A DNA stretch of 23,893 nucleotides from an uncultured Campylobacter sp. (GCA_900539255.1 UQBJ01000030.1:1-23893), one strand, 5' to 3'. Shown: positions 15,716 to 23,391, numbered from the stretch's first letter. The notes: a model not told the origin generated them from the letters alone. Translations and numbers: made by a program.

Positions 15716-16147
15716 CTACTTGTGCTTTTTTTTGTGCTTTTTGATTTGTGCTAAAAGGGCTTTTTTCACAAACTCGCTTTTTTCTTCGGCATTTGTGATA
15801 AAGTCATTAAAAAAGGCGCTGATTTTAGCCAGCTTTTTTGTGTCCGCACTTATGGTGATGACGCCAAGCGTTAGGCTTTTTTGCCCGCTTTTTGCGCTTG
15901 CTTTTTGAGCGTTTTTTAAAGCCTTTTTGTTTGCCTTTTTGCCCGCTTTTTCAGCCTTTTTTTGCGTGGCTTTTTGGGGCTTTAAGGGAGCGTTGTTTTT
16001 GGGCTTTGCAAAGGTGCTTTTTGCGGACTTTTTCTTTTGTGGATTTGCGCTCTTTGTCGCTACGCTAGCACTTTGCGCCTCTTTGATGATGGCTTGTGCC
16101 TTGTGGCTGTTTTCGAGCTTGTCGATTTTTGAAATTTTGTCTTTCAT
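15716..16147 (-). CDS. Lysine-rich protein with C-terminal ribbon-helix-helix-like domain, partner of ParA
   Basis: A 143-residue basic protein. Residues 1 to about 88 are Lys/Ala/Ser/Gln-rich and resemble histone-H1-like tails (for example KKAEKAGKKANKKALKNAQK). Residues about 90-138 are regular: a strand (SLTLGVITIS), a helix (ADTKKLAKISAFFNDFI), a turn (TNAEEK) and a second helix starting SEFVKKALLAQIKK. The S-E-F-V-K-K-A-L pattern is what ribbon-helix-helix repressors and ParG/CopG-like centromere binders show; this assignment is by eye. It is the second gene of a minus-strand pair after a ParA ATPase, 100 bases downstream, with its own AAAGGAAACA ribosome-binding site. It may bind DNA as the ParA adaptor. 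No homologue was recognised by name. Confidence 0.8.
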   Translation of the reverse strand: MKDKISKIDKLENSHKAQAIIKEAQSASVATKSANPQKKKSAKSTFAKPKNNAPLKPQKATQKKAEKAGKKANKKALKNAQKASAKSGQKSLTLGVITISADTKKLAKISAFFNDFITNAEEKSEFVKKALLAQIKKHKKKHK

Positions 16148-16202
16148 TGTGTTTCCTTTGTGGTAAATTTGGCTTTATCGCTTTGAGCTAAAAGCCCAAA
16201 AG

Positions 16203-16227
16203 CACGCATTTAAGCACGCAAACACGC
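16203..16227. repeat. Three CACGC (GCGTG) repeats between parA-like and its partner gene
   Basis: CACGC occurs at 16203, 16215 and 16223, the first two within identical AGCACGCA words. They lie in the 100-base gap of the ParA pair. They could be an operator or a centromere-like site for the downstream DNA-binding protein, but the spacing (12 and 8) is irregular. Confidence 0.35.
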
Positions 16228-16247
16228 CCAAAGGCTCATTTGCAAGG

Positions 16248-16976
16248 CTAATGCTCGCTTTTTGATTTAGAATTTGAAATGTTAAATGGCAAATTCACAC
16301 TCATCGCAAATTCGGCAAAAAACTCTTCAAATTCAACCCTAGCTTTGGTGTCGCTGTATTCTGTGATACCTAAGCCCTCGCTAACCGCTCTTTTGTAGGC
16401 GATTCTGTCTTTTAAAACGCCGTCAAGCAAGAAAAAATCGTCCTTCAAACTAAGCTTGTGCTGAATTTGCTCAACGCCCTTTTTGTAATCAAGCAAATCC
16501 TTATCCAAAAAGACATTTGTGCTGATTTTGTTCATCAAAATGCAAATTTTCATATCATCGTTGATATCTTTGATTTGCGTGATGGTTTGCAGCATCGTTT
16601 CTAACACGGCTGCGTCAAACTGAGACGCCGTGCTTGGCAGTATAACAGCATCTGCGTAAAGCATAGCCTTGCGCGACTCTTGGCTGTCAATGCCTCCCGT
16701 GTCGATGATGATGAAATCATAAAGCTCGATAAACTGCTTTAAGGACTCGGCGATATTGCCCGTGCGGTTTGAGAGCGCAAAATGTGGCAAATCCCCGTCC
16801 GCCTTGTCCTCGCGGATATTTGTAAAACTCTCTATGCTTTTTTGCGGGTCAGTGTCCATCACAAGCACCTTGCCAAGCCCTAGTAACTTGATGGCAAGAT
16901 TGACTACGACCGTGCTTTTGCCACTGCCGCCTTTTTGGTTCGCCACGGTGATGATATAGGCTTGCTTTTTACTCAT
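16248..16976 (-). CDS. ParA/MinD-type Walker ATPase (orphan partition-like)
   Basis: A 242-residue ATPase with the deviant Walker A KGGSGKST (15-22), the A' motif DTDPQKS and Walker B FIIIDTGG. It lacks an N-terminal DNA-binding domain, so it is of the small type (ParF, Soj, McdA). Such ATPases bind DNA non-specifically as ATP dimers and form gradients that segregate plasmids or chromosomes, or position protein cargoes. No parB gene with a classic ParB/Spo0J domain lies nearby. Instead a lysine-rich, ribbon-helix-helix-like protein follows. The start has AAAAGGGGCGAAA before it and a TATAAT box upstream. The C-terminal end (NISNSKSKSEH) is polar. The main chromosomal soj-spo0J pair of Campylobacter is expected elsewhere. 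Confidence 0.88.
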   Translation of the reverse strand: MSKKQAYIITVANQKGGSGKSTVVVNLAIKLLGLGKVLVMDTDPQKSIESFTNIREDKADGDLPHFALSNRTGNIAESLKQFIELYDFIIIDTGGIDSQESRKAMLYADAVILPSTASQFDAAVLETMLQTITQIKDINDDMKICILMNKISTNVFLDKDLLDYKKGVEQIQHKLSLKDDFFLLDGVLKDRIAYKRAVSEGLGITEYSDTKARVEFEEFFAEFAMSVNLPFNISNSKSKSEH

Positions 16977-16996
16977 TTTCGCCCCTTTTGTGTCGC

Positions 16997-17002
16997 ATTA
17001 TA
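16997..17002 (-). promoter_or_regulatory. -10 box (TATAAT) of the parA-like gene
   Basis: The minus strand reads TTGTTATAATGCGAC, 21 bases before the ATG at 16976, in an AT-rich stretch. It separates the partition-like pair from the copper cluster upstream. Confidence 0.6.
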
Positions 17003-17059
17003 ACAAAAATTTATTTATAAGTTTCTTAATTTTTGTTTATTTTGCCTTTAAATTCAGCC

Positions 17060-17605
17060 CTACTTGTCCGAATTTAAAAAGTTTTTGAGTCTTTCGTGCA
17101 AATTTGTTTGACTAAAATCGTTGATTTTTTCGACAAATTTACCCCTTTCATCAAACAAATAAAGCTCGTTGCTGTGCGCCACTGAGTAAATCATCGCTGA
17201 GTTTGGCAAAGGCACTTTCTCATAAATAGCCCCATACCGCTTAGCCACTTGCGACAAAGCCTTTTCATCATCGGCGATTAGGGCTGTGGCGTTTGGATAA
17301 AAGTAGCGAAGCCACTCGTTTGTGGCGTTTATATCACTATCTCGCTCAGGGTCAAGTGAGATGAAAAGCAAATAAGCCTTGTCATTTTCTAGGCTTTTTA
17401 GCTCGCTTGACACAAGCGCAAGCGTGGCAGGGCAGACATCAGGGCAAAAGGTGTAGCCAAAATACACGATGAGTTTTTTGCCCGCAAAGTCCTTTAAGCT
17501 CACTTTTCCAAACTCTGAATTTAAGCTAAAATCATAATTTTCCCCGCAAGCACTCACCAAAAACGCCACAACAAAGGCGCACAAAATGCGAAAAAATCTT
17601 TTCAT
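17060..17605 (-). CDS. SCO1/SenC/PrrC family copper chaperone lipoprotein
   Basis: A 181-residue thioredoxin-fold protein that delivers copper to or reduces the Cu site of terminal oxidases. A lipoprotein signal ends in LVSAC (C20). The copper motif CPDVC is at 54-58 (CxxxC) and the third ligand is H144 in SVAHSNELYLFDERG. All three metal ligands are present. FISLDPERDSD is the usual conserved loop. The ribosome-binding site AAAGGATAAAA precedes the start. It is the last gene of a minus-strand cluster with PCu(A)C chaperones, in the order remembered for C. jejuni Cj0909-Cj0911. The likely target is the cbb3-type oxidase, by inference. Confidence 0.93.
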   Translation of the reverse strand: MKRFFRILCAFVVAFLVSACGENYDFSLNSEFGKVSLKDFAGKKLIVYFGYTFCPDVCPATLALVSSELKSLENDKAYLLFISLDPERDSDINATNEWLRYFYPNATALIADDEKALSQVAKRYGAIYEKVPLPNSAMIYSVAHSNELYLFDERGKFVEKINDFSQTNLHERLKNFLNSDK

Positions 17606-17692
17606 TTTTATCCTTTTTTAGTGAATTTTTTCAAAATTCTTAAATTTCACAGCAAAAATTTATCAAAATTCTACTCAAAATTTAAAGAAATT

Positions 17693-18142
17693 TTATCTTT
17701 TTATATCAAAATCAAAATAAAAATTTATAGGCTTTTTGCCGTTAAAAAATTCCACGCGAAAGCGCATAGTGTCTATCACGCAAGCACTTGGCACGACAGC
17801 AGCCTTGTAAGAGTTTGCACTTGTTTTTTTAAAAGTCGGCACGACATCGCCCATATACATATTTAGCCCATAAATGCGGGCATTTAGCTCACTAAAATCG
17901 CCCAAATTCTCAACCACAAGCTCATTTTCAACAAGTGCTTGCACGGGCTTTTCTTTAAATTCTACTTGCACTTTTTGCCCATTAAATTCATACTCACAGG
18001 GCTTTTCGTTTAAATCACAAGCCAGCAAAGGAAGCTCTTTGATAAGCTCCCTACGCTTGTTTTGTGGCTCATTATCAAGCACAAAAAACGCGCCCACAAC
18101 GAGCAAAAGTGCTACGAAAAAAGCAAAAAGCAGTTTTTTCAT
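17693..18142 (-). CDS. Small membrane-anchored periplasmic protein of the copper operon (Cj0910-like)
   Basis: A 149-residue protein with one N-terminal hydrophobic segment (residues 1-22) followed by a periplasmic beta-rich domain. Potential metal or redox residues are C42 and C49 (ACDLNEKPCEYEF), M95 and M97 in LNMYMGDVVP, and C121 and M126 in PSACVIDTMRFRV. The Met-x-Met-Gly loop followed by a late Cys and Met resembles FixH/YtkA-like copper-associated periplasmic domains, but this is a pattern match only. I chose the ATG at 18142, which overlaps the stop of the PCu(A)C gene as ATGA, over an upstream ATG at 18175. The four-base overlap makes joint expression with the copper chaperone very likely. 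Confidence 0.82.
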   Translation of the reverse strand: MKKLLFAFFVALLLVVGAFFVLDNEPQNKRRELIKELPLLACDLNEKPCEYEFNGQKVQVEFKEKPVQALVENELVVENLGDFSELNARIYGLNMYMGDVVPTFKKTSANSYKAAVVPSACVIDTMRFRVEFFNGKKPINFYFDFDIKR

Positions 18143-18669
18143 TGCATACAAGGGGCTTGCGTGGCGTTTTGGCAAGGTCCCATTCCGCGTCCTTTGCCTT
18201 GTCCGCGTCCTTGTCCGCGCATTTGCCCTTGCATTTTGGCGTGTCCCATTCCTGTCATTTCAATGCTCTCAATGTCCTTGAAATTCAAGCTCTCGCCGTT
18301 GTCAAATTCAAGCGTTAGGCTCACTTTGGTGTCCTTTTTAACGGGCTTTTTGATACCAAAGAGCATTATATGCTCCGCCCCGCTCATCAACTGCACGCTG
18401 GACTTTGCTTTGATGGTGATTTTTGGCACTTTCACCATAGTCATCTTTTCGCCCTCATACACCACAGTGTGAAGCTCGACTCTATCGCTCAAATCACTCT
18501 TTGCGCCTACAAGGGCTATGTCCTTGTCGCTGTTGTTAGCGATAGTGAGAAAAATAGCCGTATTTTGCGCCTTTGGCGGGGTTTGCTTGACGGCTATGTC
18601 GCTCACTGCAATGTCTGCTGCAAAAATAGCGCTCGCAAAAAGCGCAACACTCACAAAAATCTTTTTCAT
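18139..18669 (-). CDS. PCu(A)C copper chaperone with Met/Gly/Arg-rich tail
   Basis: A 176-residue periplasmic protein with a signal peptide of about 17 residues (SAIFA). The cupredoxin-like PCu(A)C domain has the exact copper motif spacing H-x10-M-x21-H-x-M: H67, M78, H100 and M102. PCu(A)C proteins hold Cu(I) and pass it to the oxidase, often with SCO. After about residue 135 comes a tail unlike the usual family: Met, His, Gly, Gln and Arg-rich (GHAKMQGQMRGQGRGQG) ending with two Cys, which might add metal sites. The underlying DNA is repetitive. It overlaps the next gene by four bases. A paralogue lies just upstream. Confidence 0.92.
   Translation of the reverse strand: MKKIFVSVALFASAIFAADIAVSDIAVKQTPPKAQNTAIFLTIANNSDKDIALVGAKSDLSDRVELHTVVYEGEKMTMVKVPKITIKAKSSVQLMSGAEHIMLFGIKKPVKKDTKVSLTLEFDNGESLNFKDIESIEMTGMGHAKMQGQMRGQGRGQGKGRGMGPCQNATQAPCMQ
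18183..18235 (-). repeat. Short in-gene repeats coding for the Gly-Gln-Arg tail
   Basis: CCGCGTCC(TTTG)CCTTG-like words recur three times (around 18185, 18202 and 18214 on the plus strand). They encode alternating GRG, GQG and MRGQ residues in the chaperone tail. The low complexity suggests growth by replication slippage. Confidence 0.55.
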
Positions 18670-18817
18670 TTTGTGTCCTTTCTGTGTGAAATTTGGATTT
18701 GTTCTTGTTTGGCAAGTTTGTTAAGCTCTATAAAATAGCACTTTGCAAGGCTTTGCCACTCAAAAACATAATAACATTTTAGCAAAAAAGTGTCAAGGAA
18801 ATGTGAATTTGTTACAT

Positions 18818-19264
18818 TTACTTCACACGCTGTTTTTTAGGCGGTTTTGGCACTTCTTTGCTCTCAATCTCGCTGAAATTTAAGCTCTCGCCGTTGCTAA
18901 ATTCAAGCGTTAGGCTTATTTTGGTGTCAGCTTTGATTTGATTTTTAATGTTAAAAAGCATTATATGCTCGCCGCCCGGCTTTAACTCCACGCTTGAACG
19001 CGCGGGGATAGTGATTTTACTCACGGGCGTCATCAGCACTTTTTTGCCTTTCATTATGTGCGTGTGAAGCTCGATTCTGTCGCTTAAATCGCTCTTTGCG
19101 CCAAGCAAATCAATGTCCTTGTCGCTGTTGTTGGTGATTTTCAAAAAAACCGCCGTAGCCCTTGCATTTGGAGCAGTTTGCTTGACGAAAATGTCGTTGA
19201 TTTCAAGCTCAGAGCTAAAAAGAGCGCTTGCAAAAAGCGCTAAACCCACAAGAATTTTTTTCAT
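18818..19264 (-). CDS. PCu(A)C copper chaperone, second copy
   Basis: A 148-residue paralogue of the next gene downstream. The signal peptide (SALFS) and the stretches NNSDKDI.L.GAKSDLSDR and DTK.SLTLEF.NGESLNF are nearly identical. The copper ligands H67, M78, H100 and M102 keep the canonical spacing, with H69 and M71 as possible extras (HTHIM). Its C-terminus is short and basic (PKPPKKQRVK), without the Met/Gly-rich tail. The 148-base gap to the other copy holds a possible second promoter, so the two may not always be co-expressed. It is divergent from pgp2. The pair arose by tandem duplication. Confidence 0.92.
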   Translation of the reverse strand: MKKILVGLALFASALFSSELEINDIFVKQTAPNARATAVFLKITNNSDKDIDLLGAKSDLSDRIELHTHIMKGKKVLMTPVSKITIPARSSVELKPGGEHIMLFNIKNQIKADTKISLTLEFSNGESLNFSEIESKEVPKPPKKQRVK

Positions 19265-19377
19265 CTTTTGCCGTCCTTTTTTGAATTTCGCCCCAAATTT
19301 TAGCGCATTTGAGTAAAAATTCAGCGCACAAGATAAATTTTTGTGTGATTTTTTACGCTAAATTTAACTTTTTTGTA

Positions 19378-19383
19378 TATAAT
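19378..19383 (+). promoter_or_regulatory. -10 box (TATAAT) of pgp2-alr
   Basis: TTTTTTGTATATAATCAC contains TATAAT 23 bases before the pgp2 ATG, with T-rich DNA upstream. The AAAGGA ribosome-binding site follows at 19396-19401. Confidence 0.6.
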
Positions 19384-19405
19384 CACACTTTTTTAAAGGA
19401 TACAA

Positions 19406-20380
19406 ATGAAAAAACTCTTACTCATTTTGCTCGCTGCACTTGGCGCAAACGCCCAAAATCTCGCGCAAATTTATCTCAATCAAGGGCTAGAAGCCGTAGG
19501 CATAGAGCTTGAAAAACAGCTTGCAAACAAGGACTTTTGGCTTGACGAGTTAAAAGACAAAAACCTTTCGTTAGGGTATTATGACAGCGAGACAGCCATA
19601 GTGCTGACAAACAAAACAAACAAGAGCTTTCAAGTTTTTTTCTACAAAAATGGCAAATTAAGCCGCGAATTCAACGAAAAAGTCGGCGTTACAGGGCTTA
19701 TGGGCGACAAGCAAGTGCAAGGGGATTTGAAAACGCCTGTGGGCTTTTACGAACTTGGGACGAAATTCAAGCCAGAAGACCAGTATTATGGGGGTTTAGC
19801 CTTTGCGACAAACTACCCAAATTTGCTTGATAGAGTGCAGGGCAAAACGGGCAGCGGCATTTGGATACACGGCTATCCGCTTGATGGCGAGCGGCTTGAT
19901 GAAGTAAAAACGCGCGGCTGCATAGCCCTACACAACAAGACTTTGCGCGAATTTGAAAAGGTTATTGAAAAGCACGGCAAAACCTTTGCGATGACAGAAG
20001 AAAAAGAAGTAGTGCGCACAAACGCCGATGAAATCGCCGCTTTGATGGCAGCACTCTTTGCGTGGAAAGACAAATGGACACAAAGCGACATCAAAGCCTA
20101 CCTTGAATTCTACGATGAAAAGGACTTTCGCCGCTTTGACAAAAAAGATTTTAAAGAATTCGCCGCGATGAAAGGGGCGATTTTTTCAAAAAAAGAAAAA
20201 AAGACGATAAAATTTTCCAGCATTAACATAAGCCCATACCCCAACATAAAAAACGAAAAAATGTTTCGCATAGCCTTTTATCAGGATTATTACACTAAAA
20301 ATCATCAATTTCGCGGCAACAAAACACTCTATGTCAAACTTGACACGGCGGGCAAGATGAAAATCCTTGCAGAGCAGTAA
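19406..20380 (+). CDS. pgp2: Pgp2-type peptidoglycan L,D-carboxypeptidase (YkuD fold)
   Basis: A 324-residue periplasmic enzyme with a signal peptide of about 16 residues (AALGANA). The YkuD catalytic domain contains GSGIWIHGYPLD (H155) and KTRGCIAL (C172), the His and Cys of L,D-transpeptidase-like enzymes. A C-terminal NTF2-like domain (about 205-320) matches the Pgp2/Csd6 arrangement. In Campylobacter and Helicobacter these enzymes trim tetrapeptides to tripeptides and are needed for helical cell shape. Length is that of C. jejuni Pgp2. The stop overlaps the alr start by one base (TAATG), so two wall-precursor genes are coupled. The family is close to classic L,D-transpeptidases, but the domain order favours the carboxypeptidase. 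Confidence 0.9.
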   Translation: MKKLLLILLAALGANAQNLAQIYLNQGLEAVGIELEKQLANKDFWLDELKDKNLSLGYYDSETAIVLTNKTNKSFQVFFYKNGKLSREFNEKVGVTGLMGDKQVQGDLKTPVGFYELGTKFKPEDQYYGGLAFATNYPNLLDRVQGKTGSGIWIHGYPLDGERLDEVKTRGCIALHNKTLREFEKVIEKHGKTFAMTEEKEVVRTNADEIAALMAALFAWKDKWTQSDIKAYLEFYDEKDFRRFDKKDFKEFAAMKGAIFSKKEKKTIKFSSINISPYPNIKNEKMFRIAFYQDYYTKNHQFRGNKTLYVKLDTAGKMKILAEQ

Positions 20381-21396
20381 TGGCACTGATTACACTTGAC
20401 AAAAAAGCCTACGAGCGCAACCTTTCGCTCATCATCGACAAGGCAGGCGGTGCGAGCCAAGTCATTTGCGTGATGAAAAACAACGCTTACGGACACGGCA
20501 TAGAGCTTATAGCCCCGCTAGCAAAGCAAATGGGCGTGGAATTCATCGCCCTAAAAAACGAAAGCGAAGCCCTTTTTATGCAGGGCTTTTTCAAAAACAT
20601 ACTCATTTTATCACACCACCCAAACGGCGCAGAAAAGGCTGAATTCATATACGCACTCAACGCAAAAGACGATTTAGCAAGGCTTAAAAGCGGCACGCGC
20701 GTTCATCTTGCCATAGACACGGGAATGCACCGAAACGGCGTTTTTGTAAGCGAGCTTGAAGAGCTTTTTGACAAGGCAAAACGCCACAACATTTACATAG
20801 AGGGGCTTTTCACGCATTTTGCCTGTGCTGATGAGCTTGATGGGCGGTATTTTGCGCAAAAGCAAATCTTTGAAGAAGCCAAAAAAAAGGCGTTAAAGCT
20901 CAGCTCACAAAGGCTTATCTTTCACTCACACAACTCAGCCGCGCTTTTTCGCTGTGAAAAACTGCCCGAAAACGAGCTGTGCCGCGTGGGTTTAGCGCAG
21001 TTTGGATACAATGAATTTTGCGCTGAGTTAGAGCCTGTTTTGAAACTCTACGCGCACAAACTCAGCGCACGCACGCTTAAAGCGGGGCAAAGCGTGGGTT
21101 ATGGCGGCGCATACACCGCTACAAAGGACATTCAAATCGCCGTGTATGATTTAGGCTATGCTGACGGGCTTTTTCGTTATGATGGCAAGGGAATTTTAGA
21201 GTTAAATGAGCGCACAAAGGACGGCAAAAAGGCTTGTTTGCTTGGGCGAATGTCAATGGACAGCTTTTCTTGTGCGGATTTAGGCGAGCGCGTTTGTGTC
21301 TTTGATGATGCAAGAGTGTGGGCGAAATTTTTTGACACCATAGAGTATGAAATCCTAGCCAAACTCTCGCCCTTTATCCCAAGAGTGCTTGTTTAG
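20380..21396 (+). CDS. alr: Alanine racemase
   Basis: A 338-residue PLP enzyme that makes D-alanine for peptidoglycan. The PLP lysine is K33 in CVMKNNAYGHG. The second catalytic base is probably Y241 in VGYGGAYTA. MHRNGV, the HSHNSAA segment and GRMSMDSFSCADL are further family signatures. It is slightly shorter than the common 360-380 residues, as in other epsilonproteobacteria. It is coupled to pgp2 and converges with the outer-membrane barrel gene, leaving a 44-base gap. Confidence 0.95.
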   Translation: MALITLDKKAYERNLSLIIDKAGGASQVICVMKNNAYGHGIELIAPLAKQMGVEFIALKNESEALFMQGFFKNILILSHHPNGAEKAEFIYALNAKDDLARLKSGTRVHLAIDTGMHRNGVFVSELEELFDKAKRHNIYIEGLFTHFACADELDGRYFAQKQIFEEAKKKALKLSSQRLIFHSHNSAALFRCEKLPENELCRVGLAQFGYNEFCAELEPVLKLYAHKLSARTLKAGQSVGYGGAYTATKDIQIAVYDLGYADGLFRYDGKGILELNERTKDGKKACLLGRMSMDSFSCADLGERVCVFDDARVWAKFFDTIEYEILAKLSPFIPRVLV

Positions 21397-21440
21397 TCGA
21401 TAAATTCAGCCCACAACTTGCAAAAATTCACGCAAAGCCC

Positions 21441-23351
21441 CTAAAAACTCCCGCTTACACTTACATAAAATGTCCGCCCGGGAGCATTGACATAGCTAGC
21501 AGTGGTAAGGGCATCAACGTGAGAAGCGCTGATATATTCGCTGTATTCTTTGTCAAAAACATTATCCACGCCGAATTTAAGCGCGAGTGTTTTGTTCCAC
21601 GCGATTGTCGCGTATAAATCAGCCACCGCAAAGCCAGCCTTTTCAGAATCCAGCGCAAACTTGCTTCGGCGGGTTTGTTTCGCAGCAGCACGGCAACTTA
21701 CGCCCACATTCCACTTGCCAAAGCCAGCCGCGCCCTCATAATCCAGCGCAAACTGCCCTTCAAGCGGGCGCACTTGATAAAGCGGTTGTTTGTTTGTGGT
21801 GTCCTCGCCGTAGTTATACCAGCCATTCAAGCGAACGCCCAGCCCACGCCACAAATTCGCCTCCAAGCCCAGCCTTGCTATGTAAAGCTGCACATCGGCG
21901 TTGCGAAACACTATATTGCTTCCTGTGATTGTCTTATCGTAGCTGCCGTCCTTTGGGGCATTGACAAAAAAGTCCTTTGCCATATCGGCTAAAAACGAAC
22001 CGCTCACACGCAACCCAAAGTCATCGCTCGCCCCAGCATCGGCTGAATTTTCCTCATCACTAACAACAGCTTGCGGTTTCAAATACCCGCCAAAACTCTC
22101 GCTACCAAGGCTAAATTCTAGCCTAGCGCGGTTGTGGCGTGATTTTTTGAGAAAAGGATTTCCCGTTGAGCCGTATCGTTGATCCACATCGCCGATGACT
22201 TCTATGCTTTGCAAATCCACCGCTAAATTGTGGCGTGAAGTTGGCGCAAATTCATACCTTGTTGCCACGCTTGCGCCGTGTTCGATATTTTTATCAGCCA
22301 TCGATTCGCCAAAATAGCTGTTAAAAAGCTCACGCGGAGTGATTGTTCCGCCTGTGGCAGGATTTAGCACCGCTCCGTCTGCTTCGCGCGCCTTGCTCCA
22401 ATTATAAGCGTATTCTGCGCCTAAATTCAGCTTGTGAGCCGTTGCAAACTGCCACGAAAAAGTCTGCGCCACTTGCAACTCACGCACTACCGCACGAGGC
22501 ACTACCCACGCAGTCTGCACGCCCGCAGGGCTGAAAGTTCTCACATTTTTATCATCAGAAGCATAAGTCAAACTCGTTTGGCTGTGATAATCCTCAGCAA
22601 AATCAATGTCGTATTTTGACCCAGCATTGACAAACTGCCTATCGATACGAAGCGTTGCCCCAAGACCATCTCGCAACGAGTCATTGTCCCCACGCCTTGA
22701 AATGTCGATGAGCTGCGCCCACGCGCGAAGTGTGTTTGAGTCATCAGCCTGTCCCAAGCGATAATCCGCACGCCCAAAATACCGAGTCGTGCGGAGTATG
22801 TCCATTCCCAAACTATGAGGTTGCCTGTCATCAAGTAGATTATCATACACAAAAGTCGCGCGCAAGTCATTCTCAGCGTTTGGAGTCCAGCCTAGCATAG
22901 CTTGTGTGCTGACGCGTTTGTAGCCAAAGGCGTTGTGAGTGTTGTCGCGTTCGCCGATTTTGTATCCGCCTCCGTCTTTGTAATCGCCCGCATAAGTATA
23001 AAAGCCAGCAAGCGTGCCGTAAAACTCACTCGTGCGAAATTTCCCCAGCAACGCCCCATAACCTGTCGTGCCGTAAAGCCCTGTGGTAAAGTGCAGCGGA
23101 GTGTTTGCGTTGTGCAGTTCGTTCGCTACGCTGTGTTCGTTGGAGCGCATAAGGCTACTGCCGTCAAACTGATTTTCTGGGCGTGTCATTAGCACCTTTT
23201 GAAACATCACAAAGGGCGGCGGATTGAAACTCGCGTGTGGCGGGATTTGAGACGCAGCTGCTAGCGGCGTGGTGTTTGGTGCGGCGTTTGCAGCGGTAAA
23301 AACAAGCAAGCTTGCACAAGCAGTGCGAGCAAGAAAAGGTAGATTTTTCAT
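21441..23351 (-). CDS. OprC/NosA-like TonB-dependent copper receptor barrel, plug domain not seen
   Basis: A 636-residue outer-membrane protein. The signal peptide is at about 1-24 (ends ANAA). The barrel resembles the TonB-dependent copper receptor family: YKDGGGYKIGERD, then AMLGWTPNAENDLRATF, the PLYQVRPLEGQFALDY turn, DNVFDKEYSEYI, and the end VNAPGRTFYVSVSGSF with terminal Phe. What is missing is the ~130-residue plug with its TonB box and LDG/LYG motifs. After the signal only about 65 Pro/Asn-rich residues precede the first strands. The start at 23351 follows AGAAGGATACTT; an ATG at 23396 lacks such a site. A copper-chaperone cluster lies about 3 kb away, which fits copper uptake. Confidence 0.8.
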   Translation of the reverse strand: MKNLPFLARTACASLLVFTAANAAPNTTPLAAASQIPPHASFNPPPFVMFQKVLMTRPENQFDGSSLMRSNEHSVANELHNANTPLHFTTGLYGTTGYGALLGKFRTSEFYGTLAGFYTYAGDYKDGGGYKIGERDNTHNAFGYKRVSTQAMLGWTPNAENDLRATFVYDNLLDDRQPHSLGMDILRTTRYFGRADYRLGQADDSNTLRAWAQLIDISRRGDNDSLRDGLGATLRIDRQFVNAGSKYDIDFAEDYHSQTSLTYASDDKNVRTFSPAGVQTAWVVPRAVVRELQVAQTFSWQFATAHKLNLGAEYAYNWSKAREADGAVLNPATGGTITPRELFNSYFGESMADKNIEHGASVATRYEFAPTSRHNLAVDLQSIEVIGDVDQRYGSTGNPFLKKSRHNRARLEFSLGSESFGGYLKPQAVVSDEENSADAGASDDFGLRVSGSFLADMAKDFFVNAPKDGSYDKTITGSNIVFRNADVQLYIARLGLEANLWRGLGVRLNGWYNYGEDTTNKQPLYQVRPLEGQFALDYEGAAGFGKWNVGVSCRAAAKQTRRSKFALDSEKAGFAVADLYATIAWNKTLALKFGVDNVFDKEYSEYISASHVDALTTASYVNAPGRTFYVSVSGSF

Positions 23352-23391
23352 AAGTATCCTTCTAAATTTAATGCACGGCGCGAAAGGCTTT

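Noticed and set aside
16148..16247. Possible classic parS (TGTTCCACGTGAAACA-like) site near the ParA pair
   Set aside because: No such palindrome is present; only the GCGTG words are seen.
18062..18472. Open frames on the plus strand over the PCu(A)C gene, with Pro/Cys/Arg repeats
   Set aside because: The repeats are the complement of the Gly-Arg-Gln tail. The minus-strand frame has the signal peptide and the complete copper motif.
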